The notes beneath the pieces were generated by a model. That model saw nothing but the letters and a program-made list of their open reading frames with translations. It was not told where the DNA came from and searched no databases. Position numbers and translations under genes: made by a program. This document shows, in pieces, positions 1 to 6,676 of a stretch of 20,188 nt of DNA (position 1 is the first letter of the stretch; each line of letters begins with the position of its first letter). The stretch lies in assembly GCA_019695435.1 (NCBI GenBank), contig JACTVF010000005.1, forward strand, positions 1 to 20,188, given 5' to 3'. The DNA is from Methanoregulaceae archaeon (GTDB lineage: Archaea; Halobacteriota; Methanomicrobia; Methanomicrobiales; Methanospirillaceae).

Positions 1-1
1 C

Positions 2-637
2 GCGGGGCACGTGGACGTGGTGATTGTGGCACGGGGCGGCGGGAGTTTTGAGGATCTCTTCCCATTCAACCACCCCGATGTCGTGCGGGCGATTGCGGCC
101 TGCCCGGTGCCAGTAGTATCGGCTATAGGCCACGAGGTGGATGTGACCCTTGCCGATCTCGCCGCTGACATGCGGGCGCCGACCCCCTCGGCTGCGGCCG
201 AACTGGTGGTACCGGACAGGAAAGACCTCCGGCTCGCGCTCCGGGACCTCCGGTGCCAGCTGGGCGGGGCACTGCTTGCCCGAATCTCACGGGCACAGGA
301 CGAGATCGCTGCCCTCCGGGATCGTCTCCGCCCGCAGCGGTTCTGCCGGAAGATCGGCGAGAAACGGCAGGCAACCGCGGATCTCTCCGACAGGCTCGAA
401 CGGTCGTACTCGACCCGGATCGAGCGCGACCGTCTCATGCTTGCAGAGATGAAGACGGCGCTTGACGGCCGGAGCCCGCATGCGGTGCTTGCCCGGGGGT
501 ACTGCGTGGCGGAAAAGGACGGCATTGTGGTGAGATCAACAGATGCCCTCAGGGAAGACGACCGGCTGAACCTGCGGTTTTACGACGGCAGGAGCCGGGT
601 TATGGTGGAGCGTGTGGATCATGACGGAAACCTATGA
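2..637 (+). CDS. xseA: Exodeoxyribonuclease VII large subunit, C-terminal part (5' end outside window)
   Basis: This is the 3' part of the catalytic large subunit of exonuclease VII, which degrades single-stranded DNA to oligonucleotides together with XseB. The visible 211 codons begin inside the catalytic domain. The family signatures [15 protein letters not shown] and [25 protein letters not shown] are clear, followed by the long charged helical region (roughly residues 75-150 of the fragment) that in this family binds the small subunits. The C-terminal block ARGYC...VVRSTDAL...L.L.F.DG is also typical of XseA. The frame is open to the left edge, so the true start and the OB-fold N-terminus lie upstream. 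It overlaps xseB by 17 bp, implying translational coupling. ExoVII is a bacterial-type enzyme, so its presence in an archaeon suggests an old transfer. Identification is secure. Confidence 0.95.
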   Translation, partial: AGHVDVVIVARGGGSFEDLFPFNHPDVVRAIAACPVPVVSAIGHEVDVTLADLAADMRAPTPSAAAELVVPDRKDLRLALRDLRCQLGGALLARISRAQDEIAALRDRLRPQRFCRKIGEKRQATADLSDRLERSYSTRIERDRLMLAEMKTALDGRSPHAVLARGYCVAEKDGIVVRSTDALREDDRLNLRFYDGRSRVMVERVDHDGNL

Positions 638-806
638 AGAAAAGATCGAGCAGTTACGGCAGATCATCGCAAAGATCGAGGACGGCGGCACGAGTCTGGA
701 CGAGAGCATGAAGTTATACGAACAGGGTGCAGCGCTCGTCAAACAGTGCGAAACCCTGCTTGCCGGGGCAGAAGAGAAGATCACCACGCTCAGCCGGGAC
801 GCGTAA
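621..806 (+). CDS. xseB: Exodeoxyribonuclease VII small subunit
   Basis: A 61-residue protein with the typical XseB pattern: [19 protein letters not shown], then [19 protein letters not shown] and LLAGAEEKI. XseB is a short helical hairpin, and several copies coat the XseA helical arm. The usual family length is 60-85 residues, so this copy is complete but short. I chose the ATG at 621 over the in-frame GTG at 612 because GGTGGAG at 604-610 is well placed as a ribosome binding site and the family begins just before the YEEKIEQL block. The gene starts inside the end of xseA, and its last 17 bp overlap the 3' end of the convergent DUF371 gene. Confidence 0.93.
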   Translation: MTETYEEKIEQLRQIIAKIEDGGTSLDESMKLYEQGAALVKQCETLLAGAEEKITTLSRDA

Positions 807-1218
807 CCGTCAGGGTAACGGTCATCTCTTCCCCGTCCCGGAGTGCTGCAATAAGCTCCCGTGGCAGTGTTGCAGCCACGCGATCCGAGCAGATACCGAT
901 GGTCCTGCCGCAGGTAAATGTACTGCGCCGCCAGACCATATCGGCCGGATGATCGAGGGAGAGGTGTGCCGCCCCCCGGGATTGCACCTCGACTTCAGCG
1001 TTCCCCGCAGAAAGCCGTGTCACAAGAACCGCATCATCGTGGGCAAGCACCTTTTTGAAGTCCGCGGAGAGGCCGGCGCAACCCTTGTCGGCAGCGACCC
1101 CAATAATACAGTTACCCTTCCCTGTGAGATGCTCCTCGCAGGTCACCTCAAACGTGGTCGGGTGGGTGCCAAGGACCAAGGGGTGCCCCCGGCACCGGAT
1201 AATCTCCTGTTTCTCCAT
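790..1218 (-). CDS. DUF371 family archaeal protein
   Basis: A 142-residue protein recognised as DUF371, a small family found almost only in archaea and of unknown function. Seen features are the N-terminal GHPLVLGTHPTTFEVTCE block, the central LTGKGNCIIGVAADKGCAGL block and the later LSLDHPADMVWRRS / CGRTIGICSDRVAATLPREL segment, all in the order expected for the family. No signal peptide, membrane helix or metal-binding cluster is obvious. The start codon at 1218 faces the zinc finger gene at 1252 with only 33 bp between them, so both messages must have very short leaders. The stop codon region overlaps xseB tail to tail. The function cannot be stated. Confidence 0.85.
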   Translation of the reverse strand: MEKQEIIRCRGHPLVLGTHPTTFEVTCEEHLTGKGNCIIGVAADKGCAGLSADFKKVLAHDDAVLVTRLSAGNAEVEVQSRGAAHLSLDHPADMVWRRSTFTCGRTIGICSDRVAATLPRELIAALRDGEEMTVTLTVTRPG

Positions 1219-1251
1219 GCTTTATCATGTGAGGGTCGCCATTCATATTCA

Positions 1252-1827
1252 ATGTTTATCACCGTTTTGTGTCCCGAGTGCAGGGAAGAGACCGAGCACG
1301 AGGTTCTCTCTGAGTCCCGCGACCGCCTCGTCCGGTGCACCACGTGCGGGCACCACCACCGGATACCCTGGGAGAAGGAACCTGAAATGCTGGTGATAAA
1401 GACGATTGTCTCCCGCGAAGGAACTTCCCTTACCGGTGCCATCGAATTTGACCCGGAGGACGAGTGTTTCCTTGACGACCATCTTGTGGCGGAGTGCGGG
1501 GACGAAGCCTACGGGGTCGAGGTCACGGCGATAGAGTGCGGGGGGAGAAGGCTCCCGCGTGCGAAGACAAAGGAGATCACCACCCTCTGGACCCGGACCA
1601 TCGACCGGGTGGTGGTGAAGATCTCCGTCCATGACGGCAGGAAAACAATACCGCTCTACCTGGAATGCGAGGGGGAGGATGAGTTTGTGGTCGGCGAGAA
1701 GTATGTTGTCGACGGGAAACGGTTCAAACTCTCCCACATCAAACTGCGCGATGGACCCCTGATGAGAAAAGAGGGCTGGAAGACCGTCGCTCACAAGATC
1801 AAGCGTATCTACGGGTACCGGTCGTAG
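1252..1827 (+). CDS. HVO_0476-type archaeal zinc finger protein
   Basis: A 191-residue protein that begins with a small zinc ribbon: CPEC at residues 7-10 and CTTC at residues 29-32, followed by GHHHRIPWEKE. The rest is a mixed beta region rich in V, E and K, ending in a basic tail (KTVAHKIKRIYGYR). This arrangement matches the uncharacterised archaeal Zn-finger family typified by HVO_0476. The open frame extends far upstream, but that part runs antisense over DUF371 and looks non-coding; the ATG at 1252 is immediately before the zinc ribbon. A role in nucleic acid binding is plausible from the ribbon and basic tail, but this is inference. It is followed by a T-rich terminator-like tract. Confidence 0.82.
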   Translation: MFITVLCPECREETEHEVLSESRDRLVRCTTCGHHHRIPWEKEPEMLVIKTIVSREGTSLTGAIEFDPEDECFLDDHLVAECGDEAYGVEVTAIECGGRRLPRAKTKEITTLWTRTIDRVVVKISVHDGRKTIPLYLECEGEDEFVVGEKYVVDGKRFKLSHIKLRDGPLMRKEGWKTVAHKIKRIYGYRS

Positions 1828-1828
1828 G

Positions 1829-1845
1829 ATTCTTTTTTCCTTTTT
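1829..1845 (+). terminator. T-rich termination tract after zinc finger gene
   Basis: Immediately after the stop codon the + strand has T6 and T5 runs separated by CC. Oligo-T tracts without a strong hairpin are the usual archaeal termination signal. Confidence 0.5.
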
Positions 1846-2005
1846 CAGCAAGCTCGGTCATTGGGTATACGATGGATGACCGGTCCCGCCGTGAAGGGCC
1901 AAAAATGCGTCACACTTCTGTTCAGCCATTGGCATGAAGTTTCAAAAGAGGGTGGCCAAAGCCCGGTTTTAGGGGATTATTGGACGACAACGTCACAGAA
2001 GAGTG
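1846..2005. other. Convergent spacer, no supported gene
   Basis: This stretch lies between two convergent genes. It contains short open frames, one of which (ending at about 1972) reads MKFQKRVAKARF before its stop and could be a decayed coding end, but none has a start, length or family match that I can support. I see no RNA gene. Confidence 0.4.
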
Positions 2006-2024
2006 TAAAAAGACTTAAAAAAAG
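2006..2024 (-). terminator. T-rich termination tract after FKBP-like gene
   Basis: Read on the minus strand, downstream of the stop at 2036, there are T7 and T5 runs (A-tracts at 2017-2023 and 2007-2011 on the + strand). This fits an archaeal oligo-T terminator facing the one at 1829-1845. Confidence 0.45.
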
Positions 2025-2035
2025 TATCCGGGTAA

Positions 2036-2725
2036 TCAGGTCGACGCCTTATTGATCGAGTCGACGGTGACATCAATCCGGGGGTAATTTAAATCAACGA
2101 CAATCCCGGAATCTGTTTTACTCGTGACATCGGCATCCCGGATATAATAGACAGATGAATTGGTCAGGTTGGATACCGGGACACTGGATACTCCAAGATA
2201 TAACCCATCTCCAACATTAATTCTGCTAATATTCATGCCACTCGCCTCAATATCATGGACGGTCATTTGTTGAATTTTCAGGTTATCCGAAGGAAGGGTG
2301 ATCACTTTCTTGTCATTGACCCTCATACCAACGAGACCAGAACTGATGGCATCGAATTCCGATGCGAACAACACAAATTGCTGAGTCCCTCCCCCGGTGG
2401 ATGGATAGACTGTTATTGGATAAACCTGGGAAAGGGACTGGTTAGCAACCAGTGTAAGCTGTTTTGTCGCGAGGATTCCCGTATTATTATTGACAGAACC
2501 GGTGTAAATTTGTTGATTTGTCGTAACCACCGGTCTTCCCGCCACGTTATATATCGTATAATCAATTGTTACACTGTCACCAGGCTTGATCGTGGCAAGC
2601 GATGAAATCCAGCTTGAACCCATCGCTGATAACACCATTACGATAACAAAAAATACACCGGCCACAATCGCGAGTACTTTTGTCCACATCTTTTTTGATT
2701 TCTCTGCCTGTTTTTTTGCGCCCAT
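2036..2725 (-). CDS. Membrane-anchored FKBP-like protein
   Basis: A 229-residue protein with a basic N-terminus (MGAKKQAEKSKKMWTK), one membrane helix at about residues 15-36 and a long extracytoplasmic part. The opening IKPGDSVTIDYTIYNVAGRPV and the later AISSGLVGMRVNDKKVITLP resemble the first strand and the GM..G..K.I.LP core of FKBP-type prolyl isomerases. Archaeal FKBPs often have insertions between these two parts, as here. The glycine that normally precedes the K run is an Asn and the YG motif is absent, so isomerase activity is uncertain; it may be a chaperone-like or structural relative. I chose ATG 2725 because AGAGG lies 9 nt upstream; the ATG at 2752 has no such site. Confidence 0.6.
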   Translation of the reverse strand: MGAKKQAEKSKKMWTKVLAIVAGVFFVIVMVLSAMGSSWISSLATIKPGDSVTIDYTIYNVAGRPVVTTNQQIYTGSVNNNTGILATKQLTLVANQSLSQVYPITVYPSTGGGTQQFVLFASEFDAISSGLVGMRVNDKKVITLPSDNLKIQQMTVHDIEASGMNISRINVGDGLYLGVSSVPVSNLTNSSVYYIRDADVTSKTDSGIVVDLNYPRIDVTVDSINKAST

Positions 2726-2870
2726 TACTACAATCCTCTTTATTAATTCCATGTTTCACGGAGATAAACTATTCTGATACGAACGCAAAAAGCAAGATAC
2801 CGGAAACGACCCAAGGACCTGATTAAGTATCCCTTATCTGACACCTGAAATCCTGTCAATCAACAAATAA

Positions 2871-3155
2871 TATTATCAGAACCCACATGTCAGACTGATG
2901 GATTTCGAGACAAAGTCGAATAACAATGCCCTCGAACGGTTAAAAGGGATGTTCGGGGAGCGCACCAAGACGGTTAGAATCTTTGACAGCACACTCGGCG
3001 CAGCAGAGTTTGCGGCAGGGATGCAGACCTACTACAATTACATCCGACCTCCCCAAGGGATCGGGGGGATGGTACCGGCACAGATGGCAAATATCCCGAT
3101 CAATCTCGTGGGGCACCGGTGGGAAACGATGATCGGATTGGCAAGTTCAAAATAA
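2871..3155 (+). pseudogene. Truncated DDE transposase (IS remnant, C-terminal part)
   Basis: The frame preserves only the end of a DDE transposase of the kind common in methanogen insertion sequences. Recognisable pieces are SNNNALERLKG, FGERTKTVRIFD, the QTYYNYIRPPQGIGGMVPAQMA block and the final INLVGHRWETMIGLAS. The NN..ER motif carries the third catalytic acidic residue (Glu); the first two Asp regions are missing because the frame is closed by a stop at 2868-2870. An ATG at 2898 would give 85 residues, but there is no reason to think it is translated. I did not find convincing terminal inverted repeats, so the element is decayed at both ends. It sits between the FKBP-like gene and a small membrane protein gene. 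Confidence 0.8.
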
Positions 3156-3265
3156 GAATATCTTTTTTAATAGGACTATCCATAAGCATGTCTGGTAGCT
3201 TGTTCCTTGAACTTCCTACTTTCAGAAAGTTCCGAGCTGCCATAGATTTAGTTGGAGGCGGTAAA

Positions 3266-3454
3266 ATGAGTAAAATCGTAATGGTTGTATTATGGTTTTT
3301 AATCGGACTCGCCCTGCTAGCTGGCGGAATTACGAGTCTGGGTACGCTTTACATGACGGGTATTAGTCTTATAATTGCCGGTATCCTGACAATTATACTG
3401 GCAATTATAATATTAATGAAAAAGAAACCGGAAATGAAAGCTCCGGTTAAATAA
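3266..3454 (+). CDS. Small membrane protein with two helices (62 aa)
   Basis: A 62-residue hydrophobic protein. Helix one spans about residues 4-25 and helix two about 28-51, joined by a short TLYMTG turn, followed by a basic tail (MKKKPEMKAPVK) that should stay in the cytoplasm. Both termini would therefore face inside. The start at 3266 is fixed by GGAGGCGGT at 3254-3262, a strong ribosome binding site 7 nt away; the open frame upstream overlaps the transposase remnant and is not credible. I do not recognise a family. The DNA is AT-rich compared with the housekeeping genes. Expression is supported by the ribosome binding site and by a T-tract directly after the stop. Confidence 0.7.
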   Translation: MSKIVMVVLWFLIGLALLAGGITSLGTLYMTGISLIIAGILTIILAIIILMKKKPEMKAPVK

Positions 3455-3459
3455 TCCTA

Positions 3460-3467
3460 TTTTTCTT
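3460..3467 (+). terminator. Oligo-T tract after small membrane protein gene
   Basis: A run of T5CTT starts five bases after the stop codon at 3454, the usual position for an archaeal terminator. Confidence 0.4.
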
Positions 3468-3557
3468 AAAGTATCAATATGCACCACCCTTGGTACATTT
3501 GTCAGAAGTCCCGTCATCCTATCAGAATCGATGGATGGATATTCCCAAAGACTCAAT

Positions 3558-3564
3558 AAAAAAA
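3558..3564 (-). terminator. Oligo-T tract after cupredoxin gene
   Basis: On the minus strand a T7 run lies 9 nt after the cupredoxin stop codon at 3573, facing the T-tract of the convergent small membrane protein gene. Confidence 0.4.
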
Positions 3565-3572
3565 GATTTGGT

Positions 3573-4055
3573 TTACGGCGCTACTATCACAGTCCCTCTC
3601 ATGAATGAATGGATGTTGCATATGTATGTGTACGTCCCGGTCTGGTTAAATGTAAACTGGAACGTATCTCCCTGATCGAGTAATGGCGAATTGAATGCCA
3701 TGGGCGATGGTAATACTGATGTGACGGTATGAAAATCATGGTCCCGGTTCGTCCACGTCACGGTGGCCCCATTACTCACCGTTACAGATGCGGGAATGAA
3801 TGAATAATTCTGTATGGTGACTGATGCTTCTCCAGAAGAGGAGGAGGATGCAGCTGCAACCGGCGTGACAGGTGCCGGCATTACCATCGTGGTGGCAGTC
3901 GGTGGAATGGGTGTTGTTGACATAGTCGACGGTACCGTCTGTGACGGGGAGGCAGTCGATGACGATGAAGAGGACAAACATCCAGCGATCAAAATAGCGG
4001 CAATCAGGATGAGGGTAACCCCCACTCCGGGTACAAGGTACTTACGCGCGTACAT
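3573..4055 (-). CDS. Lipoprotein cupredoxin (plastocyanin/azurin-type blue copper protein)
   Basis: A 160-residue secreted electron carrier candidate. Residues 1-26 form a basic start, a hydrophobic helix and a lipobox ILIAGC, so Cys26 should be lipid-modified and anchor the protein outside the membrane. Residues 27-75 are a Ser/Thr/Pro linker of the kind usually glycosylated in archaea. Residues 78-160 are a cupredoxin fold with all type 1 copper ligands visible: His109 in the DHDFHTVTS segment, then Cys146, His149 and Met152 in YICNIHSFMRG. I prefer ATG 4055 to the GTG at 4064 because a TATA box is centred 27 bp upstream of 4055, indicating a leaderless message. The gene stands alone, with no redox partner nearby. 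Confidence 0.9.
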   Translation of the reverse strand: MYARKYLVPGVGVTLILIAAILIAGCLSSSSSSTASPSQTVPSTMSTTPIPPTATTMVMPAPVTPVAAASSSSSGEASVTIQNYSFIPASVTVSNGATVTWTNRDHDFHTVTSVLPSPMAFNSPLLDQGDTFQFTFNQTGTYTYICNIHSFMRGTVIVAP

Positions 4056-4076
4056 ATCTTGCACTCAATCCTGCGA

Positions 4077-4087
4077 ATATATTAATA
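4077..4087 (-). promoter_or_regulatory. TATA box of cupredoxin gene
   Basis: The AT-only stretch ATATATTAATA is centred about 27 bp upstream of the ATG at 4055. In archaea transcription begins about 25-27 bp after the TATA centre, so the message would begin at or next to the start codon. Confidence 0.55.
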
Positions 4088-4245
4088 TGCTGTAGCGGTT
4101 TTTTTGCGTTTACATCACAAATGGCAACCTATCCAATTCTAGTAAGTCCCGCGATGCAACACCTCACTTAGATTTCCCCAAAGTCTCGACAACGCAACAG
4201 AACCATAAAAACGGCCCACCAACCCCATTCTTTTTTTACCGATTC

Positions 4246-4253
4246 ATTTAAAG
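4246..4253 (+). promoter_or_regulatory. TATA box of CBS-ParB gene
   Basis: ATTTAAAG is centred about 26 bp upstream of the first ATG at 4275, and no ribosome binding site is visible. This predicts a leaderless mRNA and supports the first ATG as the start. Confidence 0.5.
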
Positions 4254-4274
4254 TTACGAGCGCCGGAAACTGTA

Positions 4275-5063
4275 ATGATGGATAAAAAAAAGGTCAAGGA
4301 CTATATGACCTATGACGTTATCAGTGTGGATCTCCATGGGACTGTGCAATCTGTTATAGAAAAGATCCAGCAGACTAAACACGATGGGTTCCCGGTCGTT
4401 GACGGTAATGAAGTGGTCGGGTATATTGCCGCCCGGGACCTCCTCTTTGTAAAGCCGGGCGAAACCATCCAACAGGCAATGTCCGGCGAATTGATCGTCG
4501 CAGATCCCGAAATGGACATCACGGATGCCGCACGGGTAATCTTCCGGAGCGGCATCCAGAAGCTGCCGGTTGTTGACGAGAAGAACCACCTTCTCGGGAT
4601 CATCTCCAATTCCGATGTGATCCGTTCGCAAATCGAGCATGTCTCCCCGGAAAAAGTTTTTAACTTCATGACGACACTTAAAAAACTCTACGGTGTCGAT
4701 CCCACGCTCAACCGGGGAATCGTGCCTATAAAAGATCTGCTCCCCACCCAGTCCAAGATCTATGAGGATGAGCTTGAGGGGCGGATCTATGAGATCAAAA
4801 AAGGCCTCGCCGAACCCATCATTGTGGTAAAGCGGCCGAGCCGGACAATTCTGGTGGACGGCCACCACCGTGCGATTGCAGCGAAAAAGCTTGGCATCAC
4901 GGCGCTGGACGCGTATATCATCGAGATCCACGATGACATCGAACTCGGGATGGAGCGGACAGCAAAAACGATGAACTTAAAAACTCTTGACGATGTTCAG
5001 GTGCTGGATTATGCCCGCCACCCGCTCGTTGCGATCACGCACCGGCTCGTAAAAAGGCCATAA
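4275..5063 (+). CDS. CBS-domain protein with C-terminal ParB-like domain
   Basis: A 262-residue protein. Residues 7-58 and 66-118 are two CBS repeats: VKDYMTYDVISV...FPVVDGNEVVGYIAARDLL and AMSGELIVADPEMDI...KLPVVDEKNHLLGIISNSDVI. Such a pair normally forms a Bateman module that binds adenine nucleotides. Residues 148-225 resemble the ParB/sulfiredoxin nuclease-like domain, with VPIKDLLPTQSKIYEDEL and the signature DGHHRAIAAKKLG (residues 195-207). There is no helix-turn-helix DNA-binding domain, so it is unlikely to be a classical partition protein. Inference: a nucleotide-sensing switch controlling a ParB-fold NTPase or kinase-like domain. It has its own leaderless promoter and converges on the sugar nucleotidyltransferase, 10 bp between stops. 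Domain calls are firm; function is not. Confidence 0.85.
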   Translation: MMDKKKVKDYMTYDVISVDLHGTVQSVIEKIQQTKHDGFPVVDGNEVVGYIAARDLLFVKPGETIQQAMSGELIVADPEMDITDAARVIFRSGIQKLPVVDEKNHLLGIISNSDVIRSQIEHVSPEKVFNFMTTLKKLYGVDPTLNRGIVPIKDLLPTQSKIYEDELEGRIYEIKKGLAEPIIVVKRPSRTILVDGHHRAIAAKKLGITALDAYIIEIHDDIELGMERTAKTMNLKTLDDVQVLDYARHPLVAITHRLVKRP

Positions 5064-5073
5064 ACTATTGTTG

Positions 5074-6261
5074 TTACGACCCTTCGCACCGGAGATCGAA
5101 CTTATCGTTTAAAATGTGCTCCTTTACAATAGTCCCATCGGGAACCACAACCTCGGGCCAGATCCGGGTCTTTGAATGGACCACCACGTTGTTGCGCAGG
5201 ACGACCCTGGGGCCGATCACGGTATCGTTCTCGATGCTGCATCCTTCCCCGATATGGGTGTCGTTATCGATGATGCTTCCCGAGATCGTGGTATTTGCCC
5301 CGATCACTGCCCGGTTGTAGAGCGATGAGGAGAAGATCTTCGCGTTGTTCCGGATAATGCACCGCTCGCCAATGCTCGTATAGGGGCCGATCAGGACGTT
5401 GTTTCCGACAGTCGTCCCCGCGCCAATCGCCACCGGCCCGATAACCCGGGTGTTTTTCCCGAGAGTAATCGAGTCACCCAGCTGCACCGGACCCTGCACC
5501 CGGGCGCCGTGCATGGAAAGGTCGCCAATGATATCGGTGCTTGTGATGTCCTGCAGTTTCCACCGCTCTGCCTGCCGGAGCGAGTGCGGGCTTCCCACAT
5601 CAGTCCAGTTCCCGCGGGCAAACCAGCCCTTGAGGGACTTCCCCTCCTCCATCAGGTGCGGGAAGAGATCCCGTGCAAAGTCAAATTTCTTTCCCGAAGG
5701 GATGTGATCGAAGATCTCCGGATTACAGACATACATCCCGGTGCTTGCGAGATTGGAGAATATTTCACCAGGTGCAGGCTTCTCCTTGAACCGTTTTATC
5801 TCGTAGTTGACATCGATCTCAGCGATACCGTATTCCCCCGGGTCATCGATCGGGATGAGACCGATCGTGGTTATCGCCTTTTCCTTCTGGTGGGCGCGGT
5901 AAAATTCAAGGACATTCAGGTCCGTCACATGATCGCCGCCAACGACAAGAAAATCCTGCCCGTCAAGATATTTCTTGGCGTTTCTCACGCTTCCGGCAGT
6001 GCCGAGCTTGGTCTTCTCGCGGACATAGGTGATATCGACACCAAAGAGGGAGCCGTCCCCGAGCGCCGCCTCGATATCCTTTCCCAGGTACCCAAGGGTC
6101 ATTACCACTTCACGGAATCCCAGGTTGGAGAGGTGTGATACAAGATGCAGGATTGACGGACGGTTCACAATCGGGATGCAGGACTTTGGACGTTCGAATG
6201 TGAGGGGGCGCAGCCGCGTTCCTTCGCCCCCGCACATAATACACACCTTCATGGATCTCAT
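5074..6261 (-). CDS. Sugar-1-phosphate nucleotidyltransferase with left-handed beta-helix tail
   Basis: A 395-residue enzyme of the mannose-1-phosphate guanylyltransferase / glucose-1-phosphate nucleotidyltransferase family, which makes NDP-sugars for glycan and cell-surface synthesis in the cytoplasm. The N-terminal half has the nucleotide-binding loop CGGEGTRLRPLT (10-21) with RPKSCIPIVNRP, the metal-binding VVGGDH (106-111), the LGTAGSV loop (86-92) and EKP (160-162). The C-terminal part (about 245-380) is a left-handed beta-helix of hexapeptide repeats such as IGPVAIGAGTTVGNNVLIGP and VIGANTTISGSII. The usual PKP of the loop is PKS here. GTP or UTP/TTP specificity cannot be read from sequence. 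Starts at 6261 and 6252 are both possible. It is divergent from the cysteine-rich small gene. Confidence 0.9.
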   Translation of the reverse strand: MRSMKVCIMCGGEGTRLRPLTFERPKSCIPIVNRPSILHLVSHLSNLGFREVVMTLGYLGKDIEAALGDGSLFGVDITYVREKTKLGTAGSVRNAKKYLDGQDFLVVGGDHVTDLNVLEFYRAHQKEKAITTIGLIPIDDPGEYGIAEIDVNYEIKRFKEKPAPGEIFSNLASTGMYVCNPEIFDHIPSGKKFDFARDLFPHLMEEGKSLKGWFARGNWTDVGSPHSLRQAERWKLQDITSTDIIGDLSMHGARVQGPVQLGDSITLGKNTRVIGPVAIGAGTTVGNNVLIGPYTSIGERCIIRNNAKIFSSSLYNRAVIGANTTISGSIIDNDTHIGEGCSIENDTVIGPRVVLRNNVVVHSKTRIWPEVVVPDGTIVKEHILNDKFDLRCEGS

Positions 6262-6275
6262 TTTGGCGTTGAATT

Positions 6276-6288
6276 GTTTTAAGTATAG
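6276..6288. promoter_or_regulatory. Shared TATA-like element between divergent genes
   Basis: GTTTTAAGTATAG is AT-rich on both strands. Read rightward it would start transcription near 6307, just before the GGAGAGG site of the gene at 6325. Read leftward it would start near 6256, next to the two candidate starts of the nucleotidyltransferase gene. Confidence 0.4.
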
Positions 6289-6324
6289 TGCCCGAGATAC
6301 TATGGGAAAGGAGAGGATGTTCGT

Positions 6325-6591
6325 TTGGGATCAGACACGTACCGGGAACTGGACGTAACAAGCGGCACGGTGCAATGCCTCCCGGAAAAACGTGAGCCGA
6401 TCGACCACTGCCGGTTCTGCATCCACTGCCGGGAGTTCAAGGTAAAGGGCCAGTACGTGAAATCCCCGTCACTGGCCTACTGCGTGAAGTGCCGGGTGAC
6501 CGGGGACGTGGATCTCTCTGCTGTGCAGGCAGTCAGGTGTGCGGATCGACAGAGTGAAGGGTTCCACAGTATCACGAGCCTCATCGGATAA
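6325..6591 (+). CDS. Small cysteine-rich protein (88 aa), TTG start
   Basis: An 88-residue soluble protein of unknown function. It has seven cysteines at residues 18, 29, 32, 35, 53, 56 and 72. The set CRFCIHC (29-35) and CVKC (53-56) could bind zinc or an Fe-S cluster. The rest is polar with no membrane helix. The only in-frame start is TTG at 6325, and it is backed by GGAGAGG at 6310-6316, 8 nt upstream, which is a near-ideal ribosome binding site. ATG codons at 6302 and 6317 are in another frame. It is divergent from the nucleotidyltransferase gene and convergent with cbiP. I do not recognise a named family. Confidence 0.65.
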   Translation: MGSDTYRELDVTSGTVQCLPEKREPIDHCRFCIHCREFKVKGQYVKSPSLAYCVKCRVTGDVDLSAVQAVRCADRQSEGFHSITSLIG

Positions 6592-6660
6592 ATACAGGTC
6601 GAAGGACTGGCCCGAAACGACATTCACAGGACGCAACCGGGGATCTGTCCTCGCTGAAAC

Positions 6661-6672
6661 CCCCTATCGGGG
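6661..6672. repeat. Small inverted repeat between convergent genes
   Basis: CCCC-TATC-GGGG lies between the stop codons of the cysteine-rich gene and cbiP. It could form a 4-bp GC hairpin and serve as a weak transcript end on either strand. No T-tract follows, so this is uncertain. Confidence 0.25.
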
Positions 6673-6676
6673 CTGA

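Noticed and set aside
727..1251. Upstream extension of the zinc finger frame
   Set aside because: It would run antisense through all of DUF371 and part of xseB; its composition is unlike a protein and the family starts at the ATG at 1252.
1249..1851. Open frame of about 200 codons on the - strand
   Set aside because: Antisense to the zinc finger gene; no motif, and the CxxC ribbon on the + strand is convincing.
1861..2055. 64-codon frame in the convergent spacer
   Set aside because: No ribosome binding site, no recognisable family, and it overlaps the terminator tract and end of the FKBP-like gene. A decayed fragment remains possible but unsupported.
2753..2870. Terminal inverted repeat of the IS remnant
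   Set aside because: I looked for matching ends around 2760-2870 and 3156-3240 and found no convincing pair.
4254..4931. Open frame of about 225 codons on the - strand
   Set aside because: Antisense to the CBS-ParB gene, which has clear motifs in the other direction.
5509..6138. Open frame of about 209 codons on the + strand
   Set aside because: Antisense to the nucleotidyltransferase gene, with no independent start signal or domain.
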